A DNA stretch of 21,824 nucleotides from CAZVWV01 sp964631745 (GCA_964631745.1 CAZVWV010000058.1:1-21824); one strand, 5' to 3'; positions 8,577 through 16,020 are shown, counted from the first letter of the stretch. Translations and numbers: made by a program. Notes: a model not told the origin generated them from the sequence alone.

Positions 8577-9077
8577 CTATTCGCGTTCAGCCAGCTTTGC
8601 CGTAAGCATGATTAGGAAATCCACTGGGATGCGAGAGTCGGAGGTTGGCTCGGCAGCGCTTGCTTTGGGGTAGCCGTCTTCGAAGGTTAGCATCTCTTTG
8701 GTGACGGCTAGTGTTGGTTCGGGCGGGGCTAGGTGCTCGGGGAAGGGGGAGTTGTCGCTAGCGGAGCTCGTGAAGTGTGCTAGTTGTGAAGCGAGTAAAG
8801 TAAGAAAGTTCGCCCAGCACTCAGGGTCTGTGTTCACGATCAGTGCCTTGGCTAAATCTTTAAGGGGAACATCTTCAAGTTTGGTATCTGCTATCGTGTC
8901 GACGAAGCTGATAGCGATAATTTCTTGCCCGCCTTGAAGTTCCCCAGTGGTCCGATCTGCTTGGCTGCTAGTCACTTTCAGAGATTCCAACCAATGGATC
9001 CCTTCAAGCAGGGCACGATAATCGGCGCGACTAGGAGGTGGGTTTGGAGTGGATTTTTCGGGCGCTCGGTTGGTCAT
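8577..9077 (-). CDS. Unknown protein (about 166 aa)
   Basis: Not recognised. The preferred start is the ATG at 9077 (MTNRAPEKSTPNPPPS); the frame stays open to a start codon at 9188, but the added segment is unlike the rest. The N-terminal ~15 residues are proline-rich and probably disordered. The middle part (ALLEGIHWLESL, KLEDVPLKDLAKAL, CWANFLTLLASQLAHF) looks helical, and the chain is acidic overall, ending RIPVDFLIMLTAKLAERE. No signal peptide or membrane segment is evident in the shorter form. It shares direction with the MFS gene 59 nt downstream. It has no visible ribosome site, so the start is uncertain. Confidence 0.5.
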   Translation of the reverse strand: MTNRAPEKSTPNPPPSRADYRALLEGIHWLESLKVTSSQADRTTGELQGGQEIIAISFVDTIADTKLEDVPLKDLAKALIVNTDPECWANFLTLLASQLAHFTSSASDNSPFPEHLAPPEPTLAVTKEMLTFEDGYPKASAAEPTSDSRIPVDFLIMLTAKLAERE

Positions 9078-9248
9078 AATATTAATGCCGTGAATATAGA
9101 TATGGTTATTGAGCTTTGGTAAGGAAGTGGAACATAAGCATGGCGGTATAATATAAACCCCTAACATCACTGAATAAACCAAACGCAAAACTCTCGCCCC
9201 GCTAACACGGACTCAACAGAACATCGCGCTTTCTTGTCCAGGATTTCC

Positions 9249-9374
9249 TTTCACCACAAAGACACCAAGGCACAAAGGAGCACAAAGGGAGTTTTGGCGC
9301 AGACACAGAAAAATCAATACAGCAAATACCTGCTTCGTGCCCCCTTCGTGAACTTCGTGCGCTTTGTGGTGAAA
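9249..9374. repeat. Inverted-repeat element of CACAAAG/CACGAAG units
   Basis: The ends are a perfect 13-bp inverted repeat, TTTCACCACAAAG (9249-9261) and CTTTGTGGTGAAA (9362-9374). Inside each arm, short units CACAAAG (left) or CACGAAG (right, read from its end) recur about every 10 bp, making the arms imperfectly complementary over ~40 bp around an A-rich centre. This pattern is familiar from many environmental bacterial genomes as a dispersed intergenic repeat that often yields false small ORFs ending in ..FVVK-like strings; that familiarity is from general knowledge, not a search. It has no coding capacity of its own that I would support. The remainder of 9189-9513 holds nothing else recognisable. 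Confidence 0.65.
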
Positions 9375-9513
9375 AAAACTTTCGCAGACCTCCGATGCTT
9401 GAGTAGGCTGAGCAAAATGTTAGAATCACTATGATGGCTGCGTGAGGTGCGCAAGCTATTTAGCATCACCGAAAGAAACTCCTATCAATATTATACTAGG
9501 AATAATTACGACT

Positions 9514-9927
9514 ATGTTTGACCGGAAAGCCCAAATTGCCGCCGCCTGTCTCTTTAGCTTTGCGTTAGGGGGCGGTGCAAACGAAGCTTTTGAAAGACTT
9601 TATCAAGGGCATAGCGGGATGAGTAAGCGGGAATCGGAATGTTCGCATGCACATGCACTGGACCTTTCGTTAGAAGCGCTCGCAACTTCTGTTAGTCTTT
9701 CCGCGGAGTGGAGCGCTTTGAGCTTGGAATACGAACGTGTAGCTGTTCTTGATGGGCAGATTCCTGACCCAGCGACGTCTCCTACCTGGGAGCGCATCCT
9801 TGTGAAGTCCCATATCCTAGATGGCCAAATGGTTGCGATCGGGGATGCGCTAGCGGGATTGGATTTCCCCCCAGGGCCAGACAAAAGCGCTGAGAGATCC
9901 GTACCGCCGCCGCAGACAAAATTGTGA
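9514..9927 (+). CDS. Unknown small protein with N-terminal hydrophobic segment (137 aa)
   Basis: Not recognised. Start taken at the ATG 9514 (MFDRKAQIAAACLFSF), giving a short basic stretch followed by a hydrophobic segment AAACLFSFALGGGA that could be a signal peptide or membrane anchor; an AGGAA lies 11 nt upstream, a little far. The frame opens further upstream to a GTG at 9442, which would bury this segment. The rest is helical in appearance (ALDLSLEALATSVSLSAEWSALSLEYERVAVLDG) and ends in a proline-rich tail. It may be a small envelope protein. Its codon use is not obviously odd. Confidence 0.5.
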   Translation: MFDRKAQIAAACLFSFALGGGANEAFERLYQGHSGMSKRESECSHAHALDLSLEALATSVSLSAEWSALSLEYERVAVLDGQIPDPATSPTWERILVKSHILDGQMVAIGDALAGLDFPPGPDKSAERSVPPPQTKL

Positions 9928-9941
9928 GATTGAACATCCGG

Positions 9942-10016
9942 AGCCTCTCCGGTAATCCCTACAGCGTCGCTTATCGAATACTTCAGTGAGAGATTGTTGC
10001 TTTCTAAGACTATCTA
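9942..10016 (-). pseudogene. Remnant paralogous to the broken gene at 10939-11851
   Basis: About 75 bp match 11191-11265 closely in the same orientation. The minus-strand translation keeps the frame: VLESNNLSLKYSISDAVGI versus VLETSNLSLKHSISEVVGI. Similarity appears to fade to the right by ~10045 and ends sharply on the left near 9942. No start codon or ORF remains, so this is a decayed fragment of a second gene copy. Confidence 0.7.
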
Positions 10017-10084
10017 ACATTCATGCGAAGATGCTCAGAAGCAAGTGCTGAGTATGATTTTTGAAAATGGGAACTGAATTTGAG

Positions 10085-10113
10085 TTGTCAATAGGATAAT
10101 CCCCGGCTATATT
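10085..10113 (+). promoter_or_regulatory. Near-consensus sigma70 promoter at the start of the 90-aa gene
   Basis: TTGTCA (10085-10090), 17-bp spacer, TATATT (10108-10113). The -10 box ends 7 nt before the ATG at 10121, and there is no ribosome site, so a leaderless mRNA is expected. Confidence 0.6.
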
Positions 10114-10120
10114 TAAAGAT

Positions 10121-10393
10121 ATGGAAACTAAGTCATTCAAAGCCATAAAAGCACAGTATCCGAATGATGATGATTATCTTGTTCTGGTTGATTGCGACGG
10201 ACGTGAATTAGATACGGGCGAGTATGAGGTTCTCGGCGCAAAATATGTTCAAGTTTATAAAACTGCGAAAGAGATGTATGCCGCCTATAAAGACCTCTCA
10301 AAAAAACTTCCAAATGTTTATTTCGTCCCACCTCAATATAAAAACTCCTTTGTCATGGAGCAGCGACAATCAATGCGTGTTGGCAAGCATTAA
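10121..10393 (+). CDS. Unknown small protein (90 aa), 3' end runs into higB remnant
   Basis: Not recognised. It begins METKSFKAIKAQYPNDDDYL and looks like a compact soluble alpha/beta protein: strand DDYLVLVDCDGRELDTGEY, strand AKYVQVYK, helix TAKEMYAAYKDLSKKL, strand NVYFVPP. The promoter lies directly against the ATG. The last ~10 codons (QRQSMRVGKH) overlap, in another frame, the sequence that reads as the tail of a HigB toxin, so the native C-terminus may have been lost when the two pieces were joined. It is not a HigB toxin itself: it lacks the LKG and RxxxxW features of that family. A role with the downstream antitoxin is possible but unsupported. Confidence 0.55.
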   Translation: METKSFKAIKAQYPNDDDYLVLVDCDGRELDTGEYEVLGAKYVQVYKTAKEMYAAYKDLSKKLPNVYFVPPQYKNSFVMEQRQSMRVGKH

Positions 10394-10452
10394 AGCAGAT
10401 GAAGTTTGAGATTGGAGCGGCCTGGGATGTTGAGATAGTTGATTACCATTGA
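10363..10452 (+). pseudogene. higB: HigB toxin C-terminal remnant
   Basis: In the frame ending with the TGA at 10450-10452 the translation ends KFEIGAAWDVEIVDYH, the characteristic C-terminus of RelE-superfamily HigB toxins (..DAYDVEIVDYH). It stops 7 nt before the higA ATG, the normal higBA spacing. TINACW just upstream recalls the INxxW strand, with a scrambled stretch between. A TAA at 10339 closes the frame and the N-terminal two thirds are absent, so no toxin can be made. The left edge is uncertain. Confidence 0.7.
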
Positions 10453-10459
10453 GGAAATT

Positions 10460-10765
10460 ATGGCACGAAAACTCGCACCAATTAGTCCAGGAGAAATATT
10501 GTCGGAAGAGTTTATAAAGCCATTGGGTCTTAGCCAGAACAAATTGGCTCGTGACCTTGATGTGCCCGTTGGTCGAATTAACGACATTATTAACAATAGG
10601 CGGGGCATCACTACCGATACGGCCTTGCGATTCGGAATCTATTTCGGAACGACCCCGGAATTCTGGTTAAATTTACAGAGCAGGTTTGATCTAAAAGTTG
10701 CCCAGAAGACGATTCTCCCAAAAATAGAGAAAGGAGTGCGGCCACTGGACCGAAGGGCTGCCTGA
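10460..10765 (+). CDS. higA: HigA/VapI-type XRE-family antitoxin (101 aa)
   Basis: DNA-binding antitoxin of type II higBA modules; it normally binds and blocks the HigB mRNA interferase and represses its own operon. ATG at 10460 follows GAGG with 5-nt spacing. The N-terminus LAPISPGEILSEEFIKPLGLS is the family hallmark, and the helix-turn-helix spans ~23-52 (LSQNKLARDLDVPVGRINDIINNRRGI, in pieces). The C-terminal part TALRFGIYFGTTPEFWLNLQSRFDLKVA is also typical. Length is normal. The partner toxin is reduced to a short tail, leaving an orphan antitoxin, which could still act as a regulator or neutralise related toxins elsewhere (inference). Confidence 0.9.
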   Translation: MARKLAPISPGEILSEEFIKPLGLSQNKLARDLDVPVGRINDIINNRRGITTDTALRFGIYFGTTPEFWLNLQSRFDLKVAQKTILPKIEKGVRPLDRRAA

Positions 10766-10926
10766 GAAGCAGGGGAGCGCATGGTTCTCAATCCCATATC
10801 CTGGTTGGCCAAATGAAGATGCCACGGAAAAGTCCTTTTGAGTGAAGGCCCAACCCCGCCCTGTACCGTAAATACGATTTTTCACTTTAGCTTCAATAGG
10901 TTGCATGCATTAATGAGTTTGAAGAC

Positions 10927-10955
10927 GTGTACAAATATTTATAAAATATGTACAC
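10927..10955. repeat. AT-rich dyad at the 3' end of the broken gene
   Basis: Arms GTGTAC (10927-10932) and GTACAC (10950-10955) flank an AT-rich core with further partial symmetry (ATATTT / AAATAT). It covers the stop codon of the minus-strand frame. There is no T run, so it is a weak terminator or an operator-like site at best. The rest of 10766-10926 shows nothing recognisable. Confidence 0.35.
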
Positions 10956-11851
10956 CAGTTTCCACGCCCGCCGAAGCCGCCTCCAAATCCGGATCCTCGC
11001 AATAACTCGTCTCAACGATATAGGCAGTTCTAGCCGAAAGATCTTCCACCGCAATTCGCGATTGTCGAAATGTGTGCGCCAAGCCCGTAATAATCTCTAA
11101 GTTACTGGCCGTGCCCGACAGCACCACCGCATCTTCCGTGTAGGTTCCCCAACTTCCGGCCGACAAGATCTGAGCGCTCTGGCAACCGATAGCCTCGCCG
11201 GTAATCCCTACAACCTCGCTTATCGAATGTTTCAGTGAGAGATTGCTAGTTTCTAAAACGGTCTTAACTTCTTCCAAAGTAGGGGAGAAGCCAGCCGCGG
11301 ACCATTCGAACCTGCTTATAAGATCATTGATTGGGCTATTCGGAGTAGCAACCAAATAAGTTGCTAACTTATCCTTAATCATCTTTACAGCAGTTTCGGC
11401 ATCCGCAACTTTGCCTGCCTCGATATTCTCCACAATCTGACGTTTTCGGGACTCGGCCTACCCTTCCTCGAGGCCAAGAATTGAGCGAATTTTCGCTAGC
11501 GACTCTGTTTCGTAAGTTAATGTAACTTTACCGCCATGGTTACTTTCCAAGTCAACTTTTAACTCCTCAGCAAGTTTCGAAAGCACTGCATCGGATGGTG
11601 GCTCGCCAAAGGCCCGCCGCGGATAGCGCGAGAGATGATAAACCAGCGCGCCATCATCGGCCTCCATGACATATCCCGAAAGCGTCGTATCGTTCTTCTC
11701 AGCCACAGCCTTTAGAGCCTGCGTCAGAGCAGCAATTTCGCAACCCAAAACGGCCCGGGCGCTCGGGCGCTAGGGTTCTGTTAGGTTGCGAGTACTGGGC
11801 GGCTTGGTTTAGTGGGTGATGGGGAGATGGTACGATGTGTTCGATAGTCAT
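10939..11851 (-). pseudogene. Broken gene: frameshift plus in-frame TAG (about 300 codons originally)
   Basis: A good start exists at ATG 11851 (MTIEHIVPSPHHPLNQ) with AAGGAG 7 nt upstream. This frame runs to ~11750, after which it yields the unlikely tail FGLRNCCSDAG. Skipping one base between 11770 and ~11740 enters the open frame GCEIAALTQALKAVAEKND, which runs to a TAG at 11458-11460 and continues in the same frame as AESRKRQIVENIEAGKVAD for another 172 codons to 10939. The simplest reading is one gene with a one-base insertion near the CCGTTTTGGG stretch and a nonsense mutation. Alternatively, three short genes, sequencing errors or recoding. The product is not recognised; it is soluble and mixed alpha/beta in appearance. 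A fragment of a paralogue lies at 9942-10016. The intact gene immediately upstream on the same strand ends 100 nt before its ATG, so they may be one operon. Confidence 0.7.
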
Positions 11852-11950
11852 AGGATTCTCCTTAAAAAAATATAAAACAAAATGGTCAAAATAGTTCGGG
11901 AGCTTCATCGCTCATTCTTTGCTTCGATGTAAGCATGCCTCTAAGGTTTT

Positions 11951-13732
11951 TCAGTAACTCAAAGCATCCGTGGCTAAGTTCCGACAGCGCTTTGCAAAAT
12001 CCTGCGCCAATATCTTGGCGTCACTCGCGAGTAGATGTCGCGTCGATACCACATAAGGGGCATCATTGGTCTCGTCGTAGGTCCACGGCCCACCGTAAGC
12101 CTTTGCCCACGCTGGGACCGGTAGGACAGCAAACTTTAGATCACACGGCAAAGTTTGAGGGTCAGCCCCAAGAGTTTTAAGTAAGTGCCTGCTAAAGTTG
12201 TTGGTACCTAGTGCCACAATCGTCTTCAGCGACTCGCCGCGGATAAAGTCTTCCTGACCAATATGCGATGCAAACGTGTCGTATGGTTCCGCGAATCTAT
12301 CTTCTGGATCGGTGGGAAGGTATGGAGCTTTAAGGTCGTCAATTGATCCTTCGCAAGCAATTCCTCCGCGTTCTATGATACTCTCGGGCCAGCGGAGTAC
12401 GTTCCACGTTATCCGGCAGCCGCGCGCTGGTACATAGATGGGATCTTCCTTTGAGCTGACGAGAAATACTCCGCCATTTCTTTTCGGCTCGGATACGCGA
12501 AATGGTGAGCGCTTTGGAAATGGCCATCGTCCGGTCGGCCGCATTAATGCCAACTCGTCCTCCTCAAGTTGAGGAGCGCTATTTCCGTATGCAAGTTTTG
12601 TGACCACCCGGCGCCCACGACCGTCAGTTATACTAGTTTCCCAGGCCGGGAAGACCTCATATCCCGCAGCCTTAGCAATCTCTACAATTCTCTCTAACGG
12701 TACCGAAAAGGCCTGGCAGTGACCCCCAATAGCCTTAGCGATTGCAGTTTCCATATTTTTTTCGGCTATCGCCAAAGTTAAACCATTCTCACACCTCATG
12801 TGTTTCGCAATGATTAGGCCGATGGTCGAATTTGGGAGTTTGGAACTAGCGCCTATCGGTGAACCAATTATATTGCTTGATCCGCCCCAGCCAGGTTCCA
12901 ATTTATTTAAATCTTCTTTAACGCCTTGGAAATCAACATATCCATCAGAAAATTGGGCGAGGGTAAGTTTTCGATACGGTGGTTGACCATTATCGCTAAA
13001 CTTCTTATTTTCGCACAGAACAACCGGTGATCTGCAGAACCCTATCTGAATAGCGCCGCGATGGGACGAACGCACGCAAGCTACTCCACCGTCGGGATTA
13101 ACTGAGATTCGAATATCGCCATCCTCCAAGGCAGTTATCATGTCTCGCCTTTGGGTTTCGACCAGTTCTCTGTATTCGGCTGGTTCTTGCCCGCTTACAA
13201 TCCAATCCATCATCCTCTGAACACGAAGTTCAAGCGGCAACTTAAAGTCAGCTACCACAGCTGCCATTGCTGCTAGCTCGCGAGTACTGGATGCTACGGT
13301 GTGTCCTGAAGGCCACGGCTCTTTGGAAGAAGGAAGCGGTCTTGGGCCTGGCCATTCTCCGCTGTCAAAGCGGTCGGCCACTGAGATAAGTTTAAGTCGG
13401 CGCACCACATCAGCTCCGAGTTCTGAAGAGAAGCTCACGCCAGAACGCCTTAGTTCCATTAACGCCATTGCGCCGATTGAATCAAGATCCGGTTTAATAG
13501 TTACAAGTAGCGAACCGTCGTGTGGCAACTCGACTCCTGCTGCGACATCTATAGCCGCCGCGTCTGATTTATATGCGCCATGTTGCGGATCGATATTCCC
13601 CAACCCACATCGTTGGGCGAGGTTCGGTACAGTAACTTCTACTCCTAGAGTATTCGGCCCTAACAACTGAGCGTTTTTGGCTTCGGCATCTTTGTTGCCT
13701 CTTGGGTCGAGTGTTGCAAATTTATAAATCAT
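11951..13732 (-). CDS. Bipartite protein with DHH-phosphoesterase-like N-terminal half (593 aa)
   Basis: Start ATG 13732 with TAGGAGAA 7 nt upstream. Residues ~1-310 show a series resembling DHH-family phosphoesterases: RCGLGNIDPQHG (42-52; Asn46, Asp48, His51), LVTIKPDLDSIGAMAL (76-91; Asp82, Asp84), ISVADRFDSGEW (116-127; Asp120, Asp123), and a glycine/serine-rich GWGGSSNIIGSPIGASSKL (281-299) where DHHA1 domains bind substrate. These acidic residues would hold divalent metals. The motifs differ from the canonical DHH triad, so the family is a resemblance, not a proof. Residues ~330-593 are an unrecognised domain rich in Trp, Pro and Arg, with segments such as PARGCRITWNVLRWPESII and FAVLPVPAWAKAYGGPWTYDET. 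No signal peptide or membrane helix is evident. A CGTTG-AG-CAACG dyad (13761-13772) lies ~30 nt upstream of the start. The broken gene downstream may be its former partner. Confidence 0.75.
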   Translation of the reverse strand: MIYKFATLDPRGNKDAEAKNAQLLGPNTLGVEVTVPNLAQRCGLGNIDPQHGAYKSDAAAIDVAAGVELPHDGSLLVTIKPDLDSIGAMALMELRRSGVSFSSELGADVVRRLKLISVADRFDSGEWPGPRPLPSSKEPWPSGHTVASSTRELAAMAAVVADFKLPLELRVQRMMDWIVSGQEPAEYRELVETQRRDMITALEDGDIRISVNPDGGVACVRSSHRGAIQIGFCRSPVVLCENKKFSDNGQPPYRKLTLAQFSDGYVDFQGVKEDLNKLEPGWGGSSNIIGSPIGASSKLPNSTIGLIIAKHMRCENGLTLAIAEKNMETAIAKAIGGHCQAFSVPLERIVEIAKAAGYEVFPAWETSITDGRGRRVVTKLAYGNSAPQLEEDELALMRPTGRWPFPKRSPFRVSEPKRNGGVFLVSSKEDPIYVPARGCRITWNVLRWPESIIERGGIACEGSIDDLKAPYLPTDPEDRFAEPYDTFASHIGQEDFIRGESLKTIVALGTNNFSRHLLKTLGADPQTLPCDLKFAVLPVPAWAKAYGGPWTYDETNDAPYVVSTRHLLASDAKILAQDFAKRCRNLATDALSY

Positions 13733-14260
13733 ATACTTCTCCTAAATTATTGTTTGGGTTCGTTGCTCAACGCTGGAATAGAAATTTGTGGTTAACTACT
13801 CCTCAGACATTGAGTTGGTATTCGGAAGGCGCTGGCAGTGCGTGCGATATTTGACCGACTTTCACCACACGGTGATACTCGGCAGCTCTCAGCTTCAATC
13901 ACACCCACCAAAAAAATTACCTCCCTTCATCAAGCGCAGACCTAACGGCACTCAATCAAGGGAGGTAACTTTATGTGAATGACAAAAGTTGAAAGCAACT
14001 TATTAAATTACATCTCGCGCAACAAACAGTTATTTCAAGACACTAAAAACTTCTAGCGAATCTTCTCAAGAATCGTTTGGCCCGCCACTAAGAACATTTT
14101 CAAAATCCTTTTTTGAAACCTTTAAAATAACATTCATCGTAACGGCAAAAAGTTAATCCTCAAAAAATCCTTCTTTAACAACCATTCGCTGCACTGCCAG
14201 CGCTGTTCCTCATAAGCCTCCCTTTGAAACGGACTCCAGCTACCCTATGTTCAATACGAC
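13733..14260. other. Gene-poor interval with hairpin and distant inverted repeat
   Basis: I see no convincing gene. It contains the terminator-like hairpin at 13910-13968, a possible 25-codon ORF at 13979-14056 on the plus strand (MTKVESNLLNYISRNK..), and a perfect 13-bp inverted repeat, GCGCTGGCAGTGC at 13829-13841 and its complement at 14191-14203, with a further GGAA/TTCC match outside it. The sequence between is A/T-rich with runs of A and T. It may hold a non-coding RNA or a small non-autonomous element. Confidence 0.4.
13910..13968 (-). terminator. Rho-independent-terminator-like hairpin
   Basis: On the minus strand TTACCTCCCTT (13968-13958) pairs perfectly with AAGGGAGGTAA (13927-13917) across a 30-nt loop, followed at once by seven T (13916-13910). 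It would end transcripts coming from the right, such as the MarR/GNAT operon. On the plus strand the same arms place a CCTCCC anti-SD opposite an AAGGGAGG Shine-Dalgarno-like sequence. Confidence 0.5.
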
Positions 14261-14485
14261 TTAGGACAGTTCAAGAACGTTCCCAAAGGAAGCTCGTGAG
14301 AAACAGACGCTATCGCCTTCTACCCAACCATCACATATAAAAGAGCAGGGTAGGGGAGCGCCAAATTTGGAAACCAAATATTTGCTTTCGCGAAACTTAA
14401 TCTTCCAGCTTGTCACCTCAGGATTTTTCTCAATCCTCAGGTCACAGGTGATTTGGAACTCTTCTACCGTAGGCAAAAAGCTCAA
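14261..14485 (-). CDS. Doubtful small ORF, unknown (up to 74 aa)
   Basis: An open frame that reads like a protein (VEEFQITCDLRIEKNPEVTSWKIKF.., FGAPLPCSFICDGWVEGD), but the only start is a TTG at 14485 with an AAGAAGG 13 nt before it. No ATG exists back to the upstream stop. It could be a small gene or the tail of a decayed one. The stretch to its right (14486-14699) shows no gene or RNA that I can name. Confidence 0.25.
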   Translation of the reverse strand: MSFLPTVEEFQITCDLRIEKNPEVTSWKIKFRESKYLVSKFGAPLPCSFICDGWVEGDSVCFSRASFGNVLELS

Positions 14486-14699
14486 TGTTGAGCTGCTTGC
14501 CTTCTTGATATGTGATTATTGTAAAGTGAAACTAATGCTTAAGCAAAAATATATTGATTTAAGTCGCCACGGTTAACCTACTGAATATACTTGCTTGTTG
14601 TAGATTCTGAGAAAGGCAGCTAAAAATACATTCATTTTGCAAATATATATTTTATCGGAAGACGAAAGTTCCGGCGCGCTGGGCTTGCCGTCCTCGCAA

Positions 14700-15998
14700 T
14701 CAATGAAGATTGTCTAGACTAATCTCACCGTTCTGAGCCGTACGCATCCCAAGGATTTGCGCGCTTTTTCGGCCGATCTGCTTTTCATACATTAGGATGG
14801 TTGCTGTTGGGTGTATTCTGAATAATTCTGATATCAGTACTCTTAACATAGCTAGAAACTTGTCAATTGCCTCGAGTTCGCCAATAGCTACGAGGTTTCT
14901 CGCACGGCAGCGCCCTTGCTCTTCGGAAAACTCCGCCAGGCCAAGCGTGACCCCTTTGTAATGGACTAAAAAACATAATGAGGACTCGGGTATTAGTTGC
15001 GATTCTAAATCGTGATGCTGTTCTTTCTTTACAAAAGCTTCAACCAGAAAGGCGCGCGCGGTTTGGTAATGCCTCTTTGACACGCAGCGGGTCAGGACCA
15101 ATTCAACCCGGCCCGGTGAAGGGATGGGACCAGCGATTACTTTCTGAACAAGTACAACAAAGTGATCAATCTCGCGCTTTGAAACTCGTTTTAGCGCCTC
15201 CGCGAGTTTTACGGCGACCTCTCGCTGAAGAGTCTCAAAACGCTTTCGTCCTTTATCCGTAAGTCTATAAGAAGAGCCCCGCTTGTCCCCGGCAATCGAG
15301 CCTCTCTTTACATACCCCTTTTCAGTCCATTCTGTGAGCTGGCGCGACAAACGGGAGCCCTCAAAGGGGAGAAGGTCCGCTAGCTGTAGAAAACGGAGTG
15401 GCATTTCTGCTTCAGCAAGAGCAAATAGGAGCTGATATGCGGCGATATCCAGACCACTGCCCATGTATTCCTTGGCGATCATGCCTGTAATCTGAATCAT
15501 GCGACGCTGCTCTGGCACTAAAATGTCCTCATTCGGACGTTTAACGACGGGCGGGCTACCGAGACCGCTTGCCAGAGCTCGCAGAAACCTAGCAACCTGG
15601 GCTCTCTCGCTCGCTGTTAGCGCGGAGCAGCCATCAAGCGCAATTGCAGTATTAATTTCGTCCAGCTCATCCAAGAGTTTGGCTCCCTCTTCAGTAAACT
15701 TAAGAATACGTTGCCGCCTGTCATTGTCCGAAAGCAAAACTTGCAGATATCCCTCGCGCTCGAGCCCGGCCAGCACTCTTGAAACTTTGCTCTTCTGTAA
15801 ATCTACTAATTGGGCAACCTGCTTTGGAGTAAGTTCAGGTTCGCGGGCGATCAAAGATAGAATAATTGCTTCCGGCGCCGTCAACGGAATTGGATAATGA
15901 TATCCGAGTCGAACTTTGCGCATACGTCGTTGAAGACGCAATAAGGCGTTGTGCACTTCGATTAAACTTCGCTCTAAAGAGTTATTTTCCTTCATCAC
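14700..15998 (-). CDS. Tandem MarR-type winged-helix protein with GNAT-like C-terminal domain (432 aa)
   Basis: Two MarR-like domains in one chain. The first (~38-115) has APEAIILSLI, recognition-helix region TPKQVAQLVDLQKSKVSRVL and the wing VLLSDNDRRQRILKFTEEG. The second (~185-265) has LDIAAYQLLFALAEAEMP, LQLADLLPFEGSRLSRQL and the wing GSIAGDKRGSSYRLTDKG. MarR proteins act as dimers, so a tandem fusion may act as a built-in dimer (inference). Residues ~297-432 have strand/helix order like a GNAT acetyltransferase (CFLVHYKGVTLGLAEFSE, ATILMYEKQIGRKSAQILGM) but lack the Q/RxxGxG/A acetyl-CoA loop, so it may only sense. It starts GTG-ATG at 15998/15995, 22 nt after the stop of the 1021-aa gene, thus one operon. 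It probably regulates the operon, perhaps through the dyad before its promoter. Confidence 0.8.
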   Translation of the reverse strand: MMKENNSLERSLIEVHNALLRLQRRMRKVRLGYHYPIPLTAPEAIILSLIAREPELTPKQVAQLVDLQKSKVSRVLAGLEREGYLQVLLSDNDRRQRILKFTEEGAKLLDELDEINTAIALDGCSALTASERAQVARFLRALASGLGSPPVVKRPNEDILVPEQRRMIQITGMIAKEYMGSGLDIAAYQLLFALAEAEMPLRFLQLADLLPFEGSRLSRQLTEWTEKGYVKRGSIAGDKRGSSYRLTDKGRKRFETLQREVAVKLAEALKRVSKREIDHFVVLVQKVIAGPIPSPGRVELVLTRCVSKRHYQTARAFLVEAFVKKEQHHDLESQLIPESSLCFLVHYKGVTLGLAEFSEEQGRCRARNLVAIGELEAIDKFLAMLRVLISELFRIHPTATILMYEKQIGRKSAQILGMRTAQNGEISLDNLH

Positions 15999-16020
15999 TA
16001 ATCAACATTATATCTTCAGT

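Noticed and set aside
9202..9429. Minus-strand open frame across the inverted-repeat element
   Set aside because: It is a translation of the repeat arms (CSFVPWCLCGERK-like string), a common false gene over this class of repeat.
11458..11460. TAG read as pyrrolysine or suppressed amber codon
   Set aside because: No pyl genes or readthrough signal are visible in the window, and the same gene has a second lesion, so decay is simpler.
13788..13982. 64-codon plus-strand open frame in the gap
   Set aside because: GTG start without a ribosome site, crosses the hairpin, and the translation is of low plausibility.
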